A stretch of DNA of 64,000 nucleotides, taken from positions 62,001-126,000 of the forward strand of contig JADBJJ010000012.1 of assembly GCA_014874475.1 (NCBI GenBank), in the 5' to 3' direction. Position 1 is the first letter of the stretch; each line of letters starts with the position of its first letter. This document shows, piece after piece, positions 34,560-43,842 of the stretch. The notes below the pieces were generated by a model, which ran no database searches, was not told where the DNA came from, and saw nothing but the letters and a program-made list of their open reading frames with translations. The DNA is from Chloroflexota bacterium. Lineage in GTDB: Bacteria; Chloroflexota; Anaerolineae; B4-G1; DUEL01. The position numbers and the translations under genes are program-made.

Positions 34560-35978
34560 TTAAACTCTGGCGGCTCGCTCTATCGCCTGTACAATTTTGT
34601 AGTAGCCAGTGCAGCGGCAAAGGTTCCCGGCGATGCCGTAGAGAATCTGCTCCCGGGACGGGGTGGGCAGTTCCTCCAGCAACTTGGCCCCGCTCATTAA
34701 AAAGCCCGGTGTGCAGTAGCCACACTGGACGGCCCCCTCTTCTATGAACGCCTGCTGGAGAGGAGCAAGGTGATCGCCCCGGGCCAGCCCTTCCACAGTG
34801 ATAATCTGGGCGCCGTGGGCACGCGGGGCCGGGACCAGGCAGGAAAGGACGGCAACGCCATCCAGCCAGATGGTGCAGGCGCCGCACTCGCCCTCGCCGC
34901 ACCCCTCTTTGGTGCCAGTCAGTCCCAGGTCCTCCCGGAGCATCCGCAGGAGCGTCTTGCCGTTAGCCCCGCGAACGACATGATTCTCGCCGTTGACGGT
35001 GCACTCTATGGGCTCGTCCCCGCCGGCGGTGTGGCGGACGGTCCGACCAGCCAGGCGGGGGAACCGGCCATCGCTGCGGCCCCAGAGGAGGGGAGGGTGG
35101 TCCGGGAAGCCCTCTCGCTCCCGCCCTTCAGCCAGCGCGGCCAGCGCCCGCCGGACCAGCACGCGCGTCATCTCCCGGCGGTACGCTGCCCCAGCGCGGA
35201 TGTCGTCTATGGGGACGGCGGCGCGCGCGGCCAGGTCCGCCGCCTCGGCGATGCGGTCTTCCGTTAGCGGACCGCCCACCAGCACCCCCTCGGCCTCGCA
35301 GGCCCGAATGACAGTGGGGGCTACGCTCCCCAGCGCCACCCGCGCCCGGGTGACCCCGCCTCGCTCCAGCCGCAGGATGACCGCTGCGTTGACAACGGAG
35401 ACCGCCAGCGCCCGCCGCAGGCCCAGTTTCAGAAAGATGCCCCGCTCGCCAGGGGCTGTCGTCGGTACCCGGATTTCGGTCAGCATCTCATCGGGGGCCA
35501 AGTCTACCTGTCGCACCCCTTTGTAGAACTCCCGGATAGGAATCTGCCGCTCCCCGCGCGCCGAACGAAGGACAAGAGTGGCCCCCAACGCTATCAGCGG
35601 GGGAATGGTGTCATTGGCGGGGGAAGCAGTGATGAGGTTGCCGCCCAATGTACCCCGGTTGCGAATGGCCGGCGCGCCGACGCTCCACGCCGCTTGCGCT
35701 AACAGGAATGCCCGCTCCCGAACGATCGCCGAAGCCACCAGCCGGTTGTGGGTGACCAGCGGGCCCAGGCGGAGGGTTTCGCCATCCAGTGCAATGCCAT
35801 CCAGCCCCGGCACCCGGCTAATGTCAATGAGGACAGGGGCTTCCCGCATCCCCCGCTCCAGTTCCAGCAACAGGTCAGTCCCACCGGCAATGATGCGGGC
35901 ATGAGGGCCGTGTTCAGCCAATAACTGCAGCGCTTCCTCTACGGAGGTCGGTGTGTAGTACGTTTCCCAGAGAGTCAT
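34560..35978 (-). CDS. Fused FAD-binding (CoxM-like) and 2Fe-2S (CoxS-like) subunit of the xanthine dehydrogenase family
   Basis: 472 residues. The first about 290 are the FAD-binding medium subunit (AGGTDLLLE near 37, TLGGNLITASPANDT near 108). From about 320 the 2Fe-2S small subunit follows (GCGEGECGACTIWLDG, then GYCTPG and NLCRCTGY), so both electron-transfer subunits are one chain, in an order unlike the usual S-M-L or M-L arrangement. The ATG at 35978 has GGAGG at the right distance; the frame opens upstream to 36203 without support. The molybdopterin catalytic subunit is not within 6 kb on this strand. Its promoter and orientation suggest cotranscription with abfD. Confidence 0.9.
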   Translation of the reverse strand: MTLWETYYTPTSVEEALQLLAEHGPHARIIAGGTDLLLELERGMREAPVLIDISRVPGLDGIALDGETLRLGPLVTHNRLVASAIVRERAFLLAQAAWSVGAPAIRNRGTLGGNLITASPANDTIPPLIALGATLVLRSARGERQIPIREFYKGVRQVDLAPDEMLTEIRVPTTAPGERGIFLKLGLRRALAVSVVNAAVILRLERGGVTRARVALGSVAPTVIRACEAEGVLVGGPLTEDRIAEAADLAARAAVPIDDIRAGAAYRREMTRVLVRRALAALAEGREREGFPDHPPLLWGRSDGRFPRLAGRTVRHTAGGDEPIECTVNGENHVVRGANGKTLLRMLREDLGLTGTKEGCGEGECGACTIWLDGVAVLSCLVPAPRAHGAQIITVEGLARGDHLAPLQQAFIEEGAVQCGYCTPGFLMSGAKLLEELPTPSREQILYGIAGNLCRCTGYYKIVQAIERAARV

Positions 35979-36010
35979 CGTAAACCTCCGTCCAAAAGTG
36001 GTCTGGTTAG

Positions 36011-36039
36011 AGTATACTCTTTTTACAGCGGTTCTGCAA
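36011..36039 (-). promoter_or_regulatory. Promoter for the FAD/2Fe-2S gene
   Basis: On the minus strand TTGCAG (36039-36034), 17-base spacer, TATACT (36016-36011). The -10 lies in a 12-base perfect palindrome, AGAGTATACTCT (36010-36021), which could be an operator. Transcription would start about 25 bases before the ATG. Confidence 0.65.
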
Positions 36040-36253
36040 ATGGGGGTAACTCTGTGGGCAAAGCGGATGTGGCCGTCTCCCCTCTGAGTGTTGCCGAAAA
36101 TATAACGCTGTTGACTCATCGCCAAGTCTGTGCTGGCCTCAAATGGGGTCCCTTCACAAATCAACAACAGCAGATTTGCCTTTTCCCCACTTTCGTAGTA
36201 CACTTAATAAAACTCTCGGGGTTTGCTGAGTCCCAATCGGAGGCGGTGGTCTG

Positions 36254-37282
36254 ATGAAGGAAGAAGGGCGGCAAAAAGCACTGGAAGCGGCTCTAGCGAC
36301 GTTGACCAAGCGGTTTGGCGAAGGGGCGGTCATGCGTCTGGGCAAGGCCACCCAACTGGCGGTGGATGTCATTCCCACTGGAGCGCTCTCCCTGGATATT
36401 GCCCTGGGCGTGGGCGGCATCCCGCGCGGCCGGGTCACCGAAATCTACGGCCCCGACGGCGCCGGCAAGACCACCCTGGCCCTCCACATCGTCGCCGAGG
36501 CCCAGAAGCGCGGCGGCGTGGCAGCATACATTGATATGGAGCACGCCCTGGACCCTGAATACGCGGAGGCGTGCGGTGTGGATGTAGATAACCTCTATAT
36601 CGCCCAGCCGGATACGGGCGAGCAGGCGCTGGAGATCGCCGAAACCCTCGTCCGCAGCGGGGCAGTGGATGTTATCGTGATAGACTCGGTCGCCGCGCTG
36701 GTCCCCCGCGCCGAGATTGAGGGCGAAATGGGGGATTCCCACCCTGGCCTCCAGGCCCGGCTGATGAGCCAGGCCCTGCGGAAGCTTTCCGGCGCCATCA
36801 AACAGTCCAACACGGCTATGATTTTCACCAACCAGTTGCGGGAGAAAATTGGCGTCGTCTTCGGCAGTTCGGAGACGACCACTGGCGGTCGGGCCCTGAA
36901 GTTCTACGCCAGCGTACGGTTGGACGTCCGACGGGTAACCGGTATCAAGGAGAAGGGAGAGGTCATCGGTAGCCGCACCCGTGTGCGGGTGACCAAGAAC
37001 AAAGTCGCGCCTCCCTTCCGGGTCGCAGAGTTTGACATCATCTACGGCAAAGGGATCAGTCGGGAAGGGGACATCCTGGACCTGGCCGTCCAGTACGGCC
37101 TGATAGAGAAACGGGGATCGTTCTACAGTCACCAGGGGCAGAACATCGCCCAGGGGCGGGAGAACGCCAAACAGTACCTGCGGGACCACCCGGAGGTCAC
37201 TGCCGAACTGGAGCGACTGGTTCGGGAAAGGGCAATGGAAACCCCTCCGCCCCTCATCACCGAAGACGTGGAACCGGCGTAG
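36254..37282 (+). CDS. recA: DNA recombinase RecA
   Basis: 342 residues. RecA forms filaments on single-stranded DNA, drives strand exchange and activates LexA cleavage. [47 protein letters not shown] and [16 protein letters not shown] are characteristic. The Walker A loop reads GPDGAGKTT (66-74) instead of the usual GPESSGKTT; it still fits GxxxxGKT. The gene is divergent from the FAD/2Fe-2S gene and is followed 310 bases later by recX. No clear LexA operator is visible upstream. Confidence 0.97.
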   Translation: MKEEGRQKALEAALATLTKRFGEGAVMRLGKATQLAVDVIPTGALSLDIALGVGGIPRGRVTEIYGPDGAGKTTLALHIVAEAQKRGGVAAYIDMEHALDPEYAEACGVDVDNLYIAQPDTGEQALEIAETLVRSGAVDVIVIDSVAALVPRAEIEGEMGDSHPGLQARLMSQALRKLSGAIKQSNTAMIFTNQLREKIGVVFGSSETTTGGRALKFYASVRLDVRRVTGIKEKGEVIGSRTRVRVTKNKVAPPFRVAEFDIIYGKGISREGDILDLAVQYGLIEKRGSFYSHQGQNIAQGRENAKQYLRDHPEVTAELERLVRERAMETPPPLITEDVEPA

Positions 37283-37538
37283 AATGGCCGGGCCACGGCG
37301 AGGCGTACTGTCCTGTCATCCGATCCGACAGGTGATTTTCCGGGCCACATCGGCACTCCTGTGAGTAGCGGTATGGACGCAGAACATTTTCTCTCTACGG
37401 CGTAAGATAAGCGTCCCGCACCGAGACCCAAGGGTTCACTGCCGTTGAACCCCGGGTGAGAACAGGCACTCTTTGGCTGTGCCTGTGCTATGCCCGATCT
37501 TTGAGAAGAACCGTCCGGGTCGGATTCATTATGGGCAT
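37283..37538 (+). other. recA-recX intergenic leader with small inverted repeats
   Basis: No gene. Two short hairpins can be drawn, GGGTTCA/TGAACCC near 37431-37452 and AGGCAC/GTGCCT near 37465-37485, followed by the strong hairpin listed next. A recX reading frame extends through part of it from 37473 but without RecX-like residues. Confidence 0.45.
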
Positions 37539-37580
37539 ACACCGCGCGCCGTGGCATCTCCACGCCACGGCGCGCGGTGT
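37539..37580 (+). terminator. 17-bp hairpin immediately before recX
   Basis: Perfect stem 37539-37555 with 37564-37580, eight-base loop, ending 12 bases before the recX start. It lacks a true T tract (TTATAGGGG follows), so it may act as a leaky terminator, an RNA-stability element or a translation modulator. In Escherichia coli recA and recX are likewise separated by a hairpin that lets only some transcripts through. Confidence 0.6.
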
Positions 37581-37592
37581 TATAGGGGACCA

Positions 37593-38228
37593 ATGGGCGG
37601 ACGGATTACAGCGCTCAGGGTTCAGAAGCGCAACCGGAATCGGGTCAACGTCTACCTGGACGGCCGCTTTGCCTTCGGGCTGGCCGCCATAGAAGCCGCG
37701 CGCTTGCGGGTGGGCCAGGTCCTCTCCGATGAGGACATCGCCCGTCTCCGGCAGCGGGATACGGCCGAACGGGCTGCTGAGCGGGCACTGGGCCTCCTCT
37801 CCTATCGCCCCCGCAGCGAGGCGGAAATCCGGGAGCGGGTGACGGAGCGGTACGACCAGGAAACAGCAGTGGAGGTGCTGGAACGCCTGCGCCGCAGCGG
37901 GCTGGTGGACGACCGGGAGTTCGCCCGTTACTGGATCCAAAGCCGCTTCCAGCACAACCCCCGGGGAGCAATGGCTCTCCGGCAGGAACTGTACCGGAAG
38001 GGGGTGGACGAGTCAATCATAGAAGAAGCGATGGCGGAGTACGACGAGGAAGAGGCTGCCGCGCGGGCCGCGGAAACAGCCCGCCGCAAACTTCGGGGCC
38101 TCCCTTTTGACATCTTCCGCCGTCGGTTGACCGAGTACCTGCTCCGGCGGGGCTTTCCCTACGGCATCGTCCAGACGGTCATCCAGCAGGTCCTGGCCGA
38201 CGCCGGCCCCGAAAAGTTCGCCGAATAG
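37593..38228 (+). CDS. recX: Regulatory protein RecX
   Basis: 211 residues from the ATG at 37593. RecX caps and limits RecA filaments. The three-helix repeat pattern is seen in [41 protein letters not shown] and [18 protein letters not shown] weak AGGGGAC precedes the start. The longer frame from 37473 would cover the hairpin and gives residues unlike RecX. Position after recA supports the call. Confidence 0.93.
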   Translation: MGGRITALRVQKRNRNRVNVYLDGRFAFGLAAIEAARLRVGQVLSDEDIARLRQRDTAERAAERALGLLSYRPRSEAEIRERVTERYDQETAVEVLERLRRSGLVDDREFARYWIQSRFQHNPRGAMALRQELYRKGVDESIIEEAMAEYDEEEAAARAAETARRKLRGLPFDIFRRRLTEYLLRRGFPYGIVQTVIQQVLADAGPEKFAE

Positions 38229-38278
38229 ACGAATTATCTTACGTCTTGTTCTTGCATCCTGTATTGAGGAAACGGATT

Positions 38279-39808
38279 ATGGACACTGTACTCTGGATAA
38301 TCGGTTTGTTGTTTGCAGTTGGTTTCGGCATTGGGATTGGATACTGGTTTGCCGCTTCCCGCAAAGAGGGCATCATCCATCAGGCCCAGAAGGAATCCCA
38401 ACGACTCCTGGAGGAGGCCAGTAGCGAAGCCCAGCGGACCGTGCTGGCGGCTCATGACCAGGCCATGCAGATCCGCAGCGAGGCACAGGCGGAGATAGAG
38501 CGCTGGAGAAACAATCTGCGCAGGGAGGAGGAGCGAATCCAGCAACGGCGGGAGAAACTGGACCAGCGGCAGGAAGCGCTAGATAGGCGCGAACAGGCGC
38601 TCAACAAGCGGCAGAGCGCGCTGGACCGGCAGCGGAACGAACTGGAACGGCTCCAGGAGGAACGGACGAAGGCGCTGGAGGAGGTCGCCCGGATGAGCCA
38701 GGAGGAAGCCCGGGAGGAACTTCTGCGGATCGTCGCCGAGACGGCCCGTCAGGAGATGGCGCGGGTCATCCGGGAGATTGAGCAGGAGGCCCGTGAGGAG
38801 GGCGAACGCCGGGCGCGCAAAATCCTCACCACCGTCATCCAGCGGATGGCCAGCGAGCAGGTGGCCGAACTGACCGTCTCCTCAGTGGACCTCCCCTCCG
38901 ACGAGATGAAGGGCCGCATCATCGGGCGGGGCGGGCGCAACATCCGCACCTTTGAACAGATCGCCGGGGTGGACGTGGTGGTGGACGACACACCGGAGAC
39001 CATCACCATCTCCTGCTTTGACCCTGTGCGGCGGGAGGTGGCCCGCCGGGCTATGGAGCGGCTCATCACCGACGGCCGCATCCATCCGGGCCGCATTGAG
39101 AAAGTTGTGACTGATGCCCAGAAAGAGGTGGACCAGCAGATTCGCGAGGAGGGCGAGCGGGCGGTCTATGAGAGCGGCGTCGCCAGCCTCCACCCCGAAC
39201 TGGTTAAACTGTTGGGGAAACTTCGTTTCCGCACCAGTTACGGGCAGAACCAGCACGCCCACGCCATTGAGACGGCGAAACTGGCGGCGATGCTAGCGGC
39301 GGAACTGGGAGCCAACGTGGAGGTGGCCCGTCTGAGCGGCCTGCTCCACGACATCGGCAAAGCAGTGGACTTTGAGGTGGAGGGTACCCACGCTCTCATC
39401 GGTGCCGAAATCTGCCGCCGGTACGGGGTGCCCGAGGAGGTCGTCCACTGCATTGAGTCCCACCACCACGAGGCCGACCAGCAGAGCCTGGAGGCCATCA
39501 TCGTGGAGGTCGCCGACGCCATTTCCGGTGCCCGTCCGGGCGCCCGGCGGGAGAGTTTGGAGCAATATATCAAGCGCATCCGCGCGCTGGAAGAACTGGC
39601 CTCCTCCTTCTCCGGCGTCGCCGAATCTTTCGCCATCCAAGCCGGACGGGAAATCCGCATCATCGTCAAGCCCGAGGACGTGGACGACCTGGGTGCCATC
39701 CAACTCTCCCGTGATATCGCCCGCAAGATTGAGGAGAGCATGGAGTACCCCGGTCAGATTAAGGTGACGGTCATCCGGGAAACCCGCGCCGTGGATTACG
39801 CCAAATAA
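38279..39808 (+). CDS. rny: Ribonuclease Y
   Basis: 509 residues. Membrane-anchored endoribonuclease that initiates mRNA decay. One N-terminal helix (about 4-24), a long charged coiled coil (about 35-200), a KH domain ([28 protein letters not shown] near 215-245) and an HD domain ([19 protein letters not shown], near 355). The start ATG is preceded by GAGGA. About 50 bases after recX; the two may share a message. Confidence 0.97.
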   Translation: MDTVLWIIGLLFAVGFGIGIGYWFAASRKEGIIHQAQKESQRLLEEASSEAQRTVLAAHDQAMQIRSEAQAEIERWRNNLRREEERIQQRREKLDQRQEALDRREQALNKRQSALDRQRNELERLQEERTKALEEVARMSQEEAREELLRIVAETARQEMARVIREIEQEAREEGERRARKILTTVIQRMASEQVAELTVSSVDLPSDEMKGRIIGRGGRNIRTFEQIAGVDVVVDDTPETITISCFDPVRREVARRAMERLITDGRIHPGRIEKVVTDAQKEVDQQIREEGERAVYESGVASLHPELVKLLGKLRFRTSYGQNQHAHAIETAKLAAMLAAELGANVEVARLSGLLHDIGKAVDFEVEGTHALIGAEICRRYGVPEEVVHCIESHHHEADQQSLEAIIVEVADAISGARPGARRESLEQYIKRIRALEELASSFSGVAESFAIQAGREIRIIVKPEDVDDLGAIQLSRDIARKIEESMEYPGQIKVTVIRETRAVDYAK

Positions 39809-39814
39809 GATTCA

Positions 39815-39970
39815 ACCGCAGAGGGCGCAGAGAACGCAGAGAAAAGACACAGAGGACGCAAAGGAACATGAAGTTTTTTCCACCAATGATACACTTCGTC
39901 TCCTTTGCAGGCACTTTGTGCCCTTTGTGGTAAGAATCTCCGCGCCCTTTGCGTCTCTGCGGCGAGACGA
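39815..39970. repeat. Most complete copy of the dispersed CGCAGAG/CTTTGCG repeat
   Basis: Left part has CGCAGAGGGCGCAGAG, ACGCAGAGAAAAG and ACACAGAGGACGCAAAGG; right part has TTTGTGCCCTTTGTGG and CCCTTTGCGTCTCTGCGG, so the element is an imperfect inverted repeat. It fills the space between rny and the EamA gene and touches the latter's start. Confidence 0.65.
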
Positions 39971-39971
39971 A

Positions 39972-40895
39972 ATGACACGACGGCAATGGACCGCCAACCT
40001 GATGCTGCTGGGAGCAGCGCTGGCCTGGGGGAGCACCTTCGTCCCCTGCAAGATTGCCGCTGCCTATCTCGGGACCTTTTTCTTCAACGGTCTCCGCTTC
40101 CTGCTGGGCGGGCTATTCGTCCTGGCGATGGCCGGGCACCGACTGCGCGGCCTCTCCCGGCAGGAGGTCGGCAGCGGCGCGCTGGCAGGACTGGTCCTCT
40201 TCGCCGGTGCGGCCTTCCAGCAGGCGGGGCTGGCCTTCACCACCGCCGGGAAGGCCGGCTTCATTACCGGCCTCTACGTCGTCCTGGTGCCGCTGCTCCT
40301 GACGCTCTTCTGGCGCCAGTGGTCGGGCTGGAACGCGTGGCTGGCCTCCCTACTGGCATCGGTGGGCCTCTTTCTTCTAAGCGCTGAGGGCCGCCTCTCC
40401 CTGGCCCCGGGCGATAGCCTGGTGCTGGTATCGGCGGCCCTCTACGCGTTGCACGTCATCCTGATCGGCCAGTGGGTCGGGCGGATGGAGCCCCTTCGGC
40501 TGGCCGCTATGCAGTACCTGGCCTGTGGGTTCCTGAGCCTGGCCATCGGCCTGACGCTGGAATTCCCCTCATGGAAGTCGCTTCAGCCCGTCTGGTGGAC
40601 TGTTCCCTATACCGCTGTCTTCTCTGTTGTCGTGGGCTACACCCTCCAGATGCTGGGCCAGCGAGACGCGCCCCCCACTGTTGCAGCCGTCATCCTGAGC
40701 CTGGAATCCGTCTTCGCCGCCCTGTTCGGTGGGCTGTTCCTGGGAGAACGGCTCGCTCTGTCCCAGTGGGTCGGCGGTGGACTGATGCTGGTCGGGATGG
40801 TGCTGGCGCAGGTGCCGATCAGGCAGCCGTCTTGGCCTCGCCCTTCGTCACGCCCAACATACAGAGAATCGCCAGCACAAAGAACGCCGGAGTGA
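39972..40895 (+). CDS. EamA-family (DMT superfamily) transporter
   Basis: 307 residues with ten predicted membrane helices in two EamA repeats (ALAWGSTFVPCKIAAAYLG at the start; TVAAVILSLESVFAALFGGLFLGERL near 235). Substrates in the family are metabolites, amino acids or drugs; none can be named. The ATG at 39972 directly follows the dispersed repeat, with no good ribosome binding site. The last about 25 codons overlap the 3' end of the convergent MFS gene (40819-40895), giving a basic Ser/Pro-rich tail that may be accidental. Confidence 0.86.
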   Translation: MTRRQWTANLMLLGAALAWGSTFVPCKIAAAYLGTFFFNGLRFLLGGLFVLAMAGHRLRGLSRQEVGSGALAGLVLFAGAAFQQAGLAFTTAGKAGFITGLYVVLVPLLLTLFWRQWSGWNAWLASLLASVGLFLLSAEGRLSLAPGDSLVLVSAALYALHVILIGQWVGRMEPLRLAAMQYLACGFLSLAIGLTLEFPSWKSLQPVWWTVPYTAVFSVVVGYTLQMLGQRDAPPTVAAVILSLESVFAALFGGLFLGERLALSQWVGGGLMLVGMVLAQVPIRQPSWPRPSSRPTYRESPAQRTPE

Positions 40896-42123
40896 CCAGG
40901 AAAATCATGTTGTAGTTGCGCCCCGTCAGGTCAATCACCCATCCGTTCAGAATGGGCCCCACCACGGCCGCCAGCGTCCCCGCCACATAGTAGAGCCCTG
41001 TATACGTCCCCAGCACTTTCTCGGAAGTGGACGTATCCACCACCATCGGCAAACTGTTGATGTTGACCAGCGACCAGGCCAGGCCGCCGATGGCCAGCAG
41101 CCCGATAATTACCGGGACGATGGGCGTGAAGAAGGCAACCACCAGCACAGTCGCGAAGACGACCAGCCCGATGAGGATGGTGCGCTTCCGCCCGATGCGG
41201 CCGGCGATAATGCCGCTGGGGATGGAAAACAGGATAAAGGTCACATAGGCGACGCTGAGAATCATCCCGGCGGTGGACTCGCTGACGCCCAGGACCGCCA
41301 CGCCGTATGAACTGAAGAAGGTCTCCACCGCGTTGTAGCCGACGAACCAGAAAAAAATGGCCAGGATAAGGAAGGTCAGGCTGCGAGCGTTCTCCCGGGG
41401 AATGTTGCGCAGTCCACGGAAGACGCCCAGTCCCTCTTCGCTGCGGGCCGCCTCCACCAGTTCTTTCGGCTCCTTGACCTTCCAGAAGAGAATGGCGACG
41501 GCGATGAGGGTGAGCAACCCGCCGAACCAGAAGGGGAAGGGGCGGTAGATTTTGTAGAGCAGGCCGCCGATGAGGAAGGCCAGAATCCCGCCGAGGCCCC
41601 CCATCAGGTTGATGACGCCGTTGGCTTTGGAGCGCAAAGGAGAAGGGACCAGGTCGGGCATCAGCGCGATAACGGGCGTCCGGAAGATGGCCATTGCCAG
41701 GAGCATCACGCCGAGGGAAATCACGAAGAAGGTGAAGAGGCCGCCCAGTTTGTCCACCTGTCCGTTCAGTTGGGGCGGGATCATCTGGGGAGCCAGTGGG
41801 ATCAGGGCGAAGGCCAGGACCGCGATGGGCGCGCAGGTGATGATGTAGGGCATCCGGCGGCCGATACGGGTATAAGTGCGGTCGCTGATGGCGCCCATAA
41901 TCGGCTGGATGAAGAAAGCGGCGATGTTATCCAGCGTCATAACGAAGCCGGTAAGGGTGGCACTGAGGCCGAACCCGAAGGTCTGCACGGCCAGTTTGGC
42001 ATCAAAGGCCGGGTCGCCGGCCTGGAGGAAGATGGGCACGTACGTGTTGTAGATGGCCCACATCACACTGGTGGAGAAGAAGCCGAAGCCGATGAGGAAG
42101 ACCTTCTTGTAGTCCAGACGCAT
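40819..42123 (-). CDS. MFS transporter, GPH/SLC45-like
   Basis: 434 residues with twelve helices. The loop motif SDRTYTRIGRRMPYI after helix 2 and the second one RIGRKR resemble the glycoside-pentoside-hexuronide and SLC45 sugar symporters, so a sugar or oligosaccharide substrate is likely. The ATG at 42123 follows AAGGAGG; the frame extends to 42213 without coding character. Convergent with the EamA gene, overlapping by 77 bases, with no terminator between. Confidence 0.85.
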   Translation of the reverse strand: MRLDYKKVFLIGFGFFSTSVMWAIYNTYVPIFLQAGDPAFDAKLAVQTFGFGLSATLTGFVMTLDNIAAFFIQPIMGAISDRTYTRIGRRMPYIITCAPIAVLAFALIPLAPQMIPPQLNGQVDKLGGLFTFFVISLGVMLLAMAIFRTPVIALMPDLVPSPLRSKANGVINLMGGLGGILAFLIGGLLYKIYRPFPFWFGGLLTLIAVAILFWKVKEPKELVEAARSEEGLGVFRGLRNIPRENARSLTFLILAIFFWFVGYNAVETFFSSYGVAVLGVSESTAGMILSVAYVTFILFSIPSGIIAGRIGRKRTILIGLVVFATVLVVAFFTPIVPVIIGLLAIGGLAWSLVNINSLPMVVDTSTSEKVLGTYTGLYYVAGTLAAVVGPILNGWVIDLTGRNYNMIFLVTPAFFVLAILCMLGVTKGEAKTAA

Positions 42124-42211
42124 GAGAGCCTCCTTGGGTGGGGGATATATCGGCGGCCGGACGCCGCGCGGGAAGAGTTTAGCATCATCGGGGCGGACTG
42201 TCAAGAGGGTC

Positions 42212-42496
42212 ATGCAACTGCGGCAGGAGATGTATGACCTGATTGAGGAACTGTTCTCTCTGCCGGGAGCGATGCCAGGGGTAACCGAGAATGTCTTTGA
42301 AACCCTGAATCTGCCATCGGGCCTGCCAGAAGAGCTCCTTGCCCCGGTAACATTGCCCGCCCCAAACTCACCCCTCCCCTACAGGCCGACACAGCCCGAC
42401 CGTCCCCAAACCCGGAGGGTGTATCCCCACGGGATGAAGTACGTCGTCGCTACGGCCATCAGGGTGATGCCCAGGGTGTTTCCCCAATTGGCCTGA
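42212..42496 (+). CDS. Possible small protein or gene fragment
   Basis: 94 codons from an ATG preceded by AGAGGG. The first about 48 residues (MQLRQEMYDLIEELFSLPGA and on) have normal codon third-position bias and look like a helical protein segment; the rest runs antisense over the end of the glycosyltransferase gene and does not. It may be a short gene, or the leftover of a lost one. No family recognised. Confidence 0.3.
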   Translation: MQLRQEMYDLIEELFSLPGAMPGVTENVFETLNLPSGLPEELLAPVTLPAPNSPLPYRPTQPDRPQTRRVYPHGMKYVVATAIRVMPRVFPQLA

Positions 42497-43842
42497 TGGG
42501 GAATCCAGAACCAGACGAAGCCGTACACCACGTAGGAAAAGACCACGGTCAGGCTGAAGAGGCTGGCCTGGAGCGGGGCCTCCGGGCGGGGGAAGAGGGC
42601 CGCCAGCGCCACCGCCCAGGTGACGTACCAGGGCTGAAACCACGGGGTGGCGAAGAGTAGAAGAAAGAGCATCAGGTCAAAGGCGTGGCGGAGGACAGCC
42701 CCGGGCCGGAGCCAGGTCTGAGCCAGTTGGAAGATGAAGGCAACGGCAAAGGCGCCCAGCGCGGCCAACTGGGCCACCTTTCCGGCGGCCATTTCGCTCA
42801 GCCCAATCAGCCGCAGGGTGAGGGAGAGGGCCGCCGGAAGGGAATGGGTGAGGAGGCCGGAGCGGGTGGAGAGGTTGGTCAGCGCGTCCAGCGGCCGCGG
42901 CAGGGAGAGGTACGCCAGCGCCACCAGCCCGCCGCTCATGAAGAGAGCAGGGAGTATATGAGCGGGACGGCGCTCCGCTGCACCGCGTGTCTCACTCATC
43001 GTATCGCGGGCACAGGCTAGCAGGAAAAGGGGGAGGAGCGGCACCGTCGGTATCTTGACCAGGAAGGAGAGGGTGAGGGCCGCCGTCATCAGCAGGGGGC
43101 GGCGGTGTTGCCAGAAATAGATGCCCAGAAGAGCGAAGGCCATCATCGCCGCGTCGTTGTGGCCGTTGGCGGCGAACTCGTAGAGGACCAGCGGATTCCA
43201 GGCGAAGAAGGCCAGCCCCGCTGGGGCCAGGTCGGGGTGGCGGCGGCGCAGGACGTCATAGATCAGCAACGCCTGGACCAGGTAGGCCGCAATAGCGACG
43301 CCCTTAAATCCCAGCAGATTCAGCGCCAGGCTCTCCTGTCCCAGCGCGCCGACAACCAGCGCGCTGATCCACGTCCAGAGGGGGCCGTAGTTGGAGGGGG
43401 CCATGCGGTAGGCCGAGTAACGGGCGAAGGCTGTATCCGGCAGATGCCCCGGCGGCACGACCAGCGGGTTCTCCCGGTAGTAGAACAGTTCCTCCCCGTG
43501 AGTGACGTAGTCCACCACATCTCCTGCGCCGACTGGATAGGTGAGGCTCAGAAGGAGCGCCAGGGTCAGGCCGCAGAGAAGAAGCAGGGCCGGGGAGACC
43601 CTTCGGGGATAACGGCGGCAGGTCCGGTAGACCAGCGCGTAGAGGCCGAAAAGGGCCAGGAAAGTCGCCAGGAAGGTGAGGGCGGGGAGAGGACGCCGTT
43701 GGGCGATCTCCGGGAAACTGATGGGGGTGTGCGCGACGTGGGCAAAAAGGGAATAGGACAGGACTAGGCCGAAGAGATAGAGCAGAAAAGAGGCCGCGAA
43801 GGCGGCGAATATCACCGCTGGGGGGCGAAGGGCGGACTTCAT
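42379..43842 (-). CDS. GT-C type membrane glycosyltransferase (GT87-like)
   Basis: 487 residues with about eleven membrane helices. The first external loop has the acidic GAGDVVDYV and the second has ENPLVVPP...APSNYGPLWTW, an arrangement known in polyprenyl-phosphate-dependent mannosyltransferases of GT87 and relatives. It would use a polyprenyl-phosphate sugar outside the membrane. The ATG overlaps the stop of the polyprenyl synthase gene (ATGA), a sensible pairing since that enzyme makes polyprenyl chains. Confidence 0.8.
   Translation of the reverse strand: MKSALRPPAVIFAAFAASFLLYLFGLVLSYSLFAHVAHTPISFPEIAQRRPLPALTFLATFLALFGLYALVYRTCRRYPRRVSPALLLLCGLTLALLLSLTYPVGAGDVVDYVTHGEELFYYRENPLVVPPGHLPDTAFARYSAYRMAPSNYGPLWTWISALVVGALGQESLALNLLGFKGVAIAAYLVQALLIYDVLRRRHPDLAPAGLAFFAWNPLVLYEFAANGHNDAAMMAFALLGIYFWQHRRPLLMTAALTLSFLVKIPTVPLLPLFLLACARDTMSETRGAAERRPAHILPALFMSGGLVALAYLSLPRPLDALTNLSTRSGLLTHSLPAALSLTLRLIGLSEMAAGKVAQLAALGAFAVAFIFQLAQTWLRPGAVLRHAFDLMLFLLLFATPWFQPWYVTWAVALAALFPRPEAPLQASLFSLTVVFSYVVYGFVWFWIPHQANWGNTLGITLMAVATTYFIPWGYTLRVWGRSGCVGL

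Noticed and set aside
36054-36254. Small 66-codon gene before recA
   Set aside because: It has no ribosome binding site or family resemblance, and covers the divergent promoter region.
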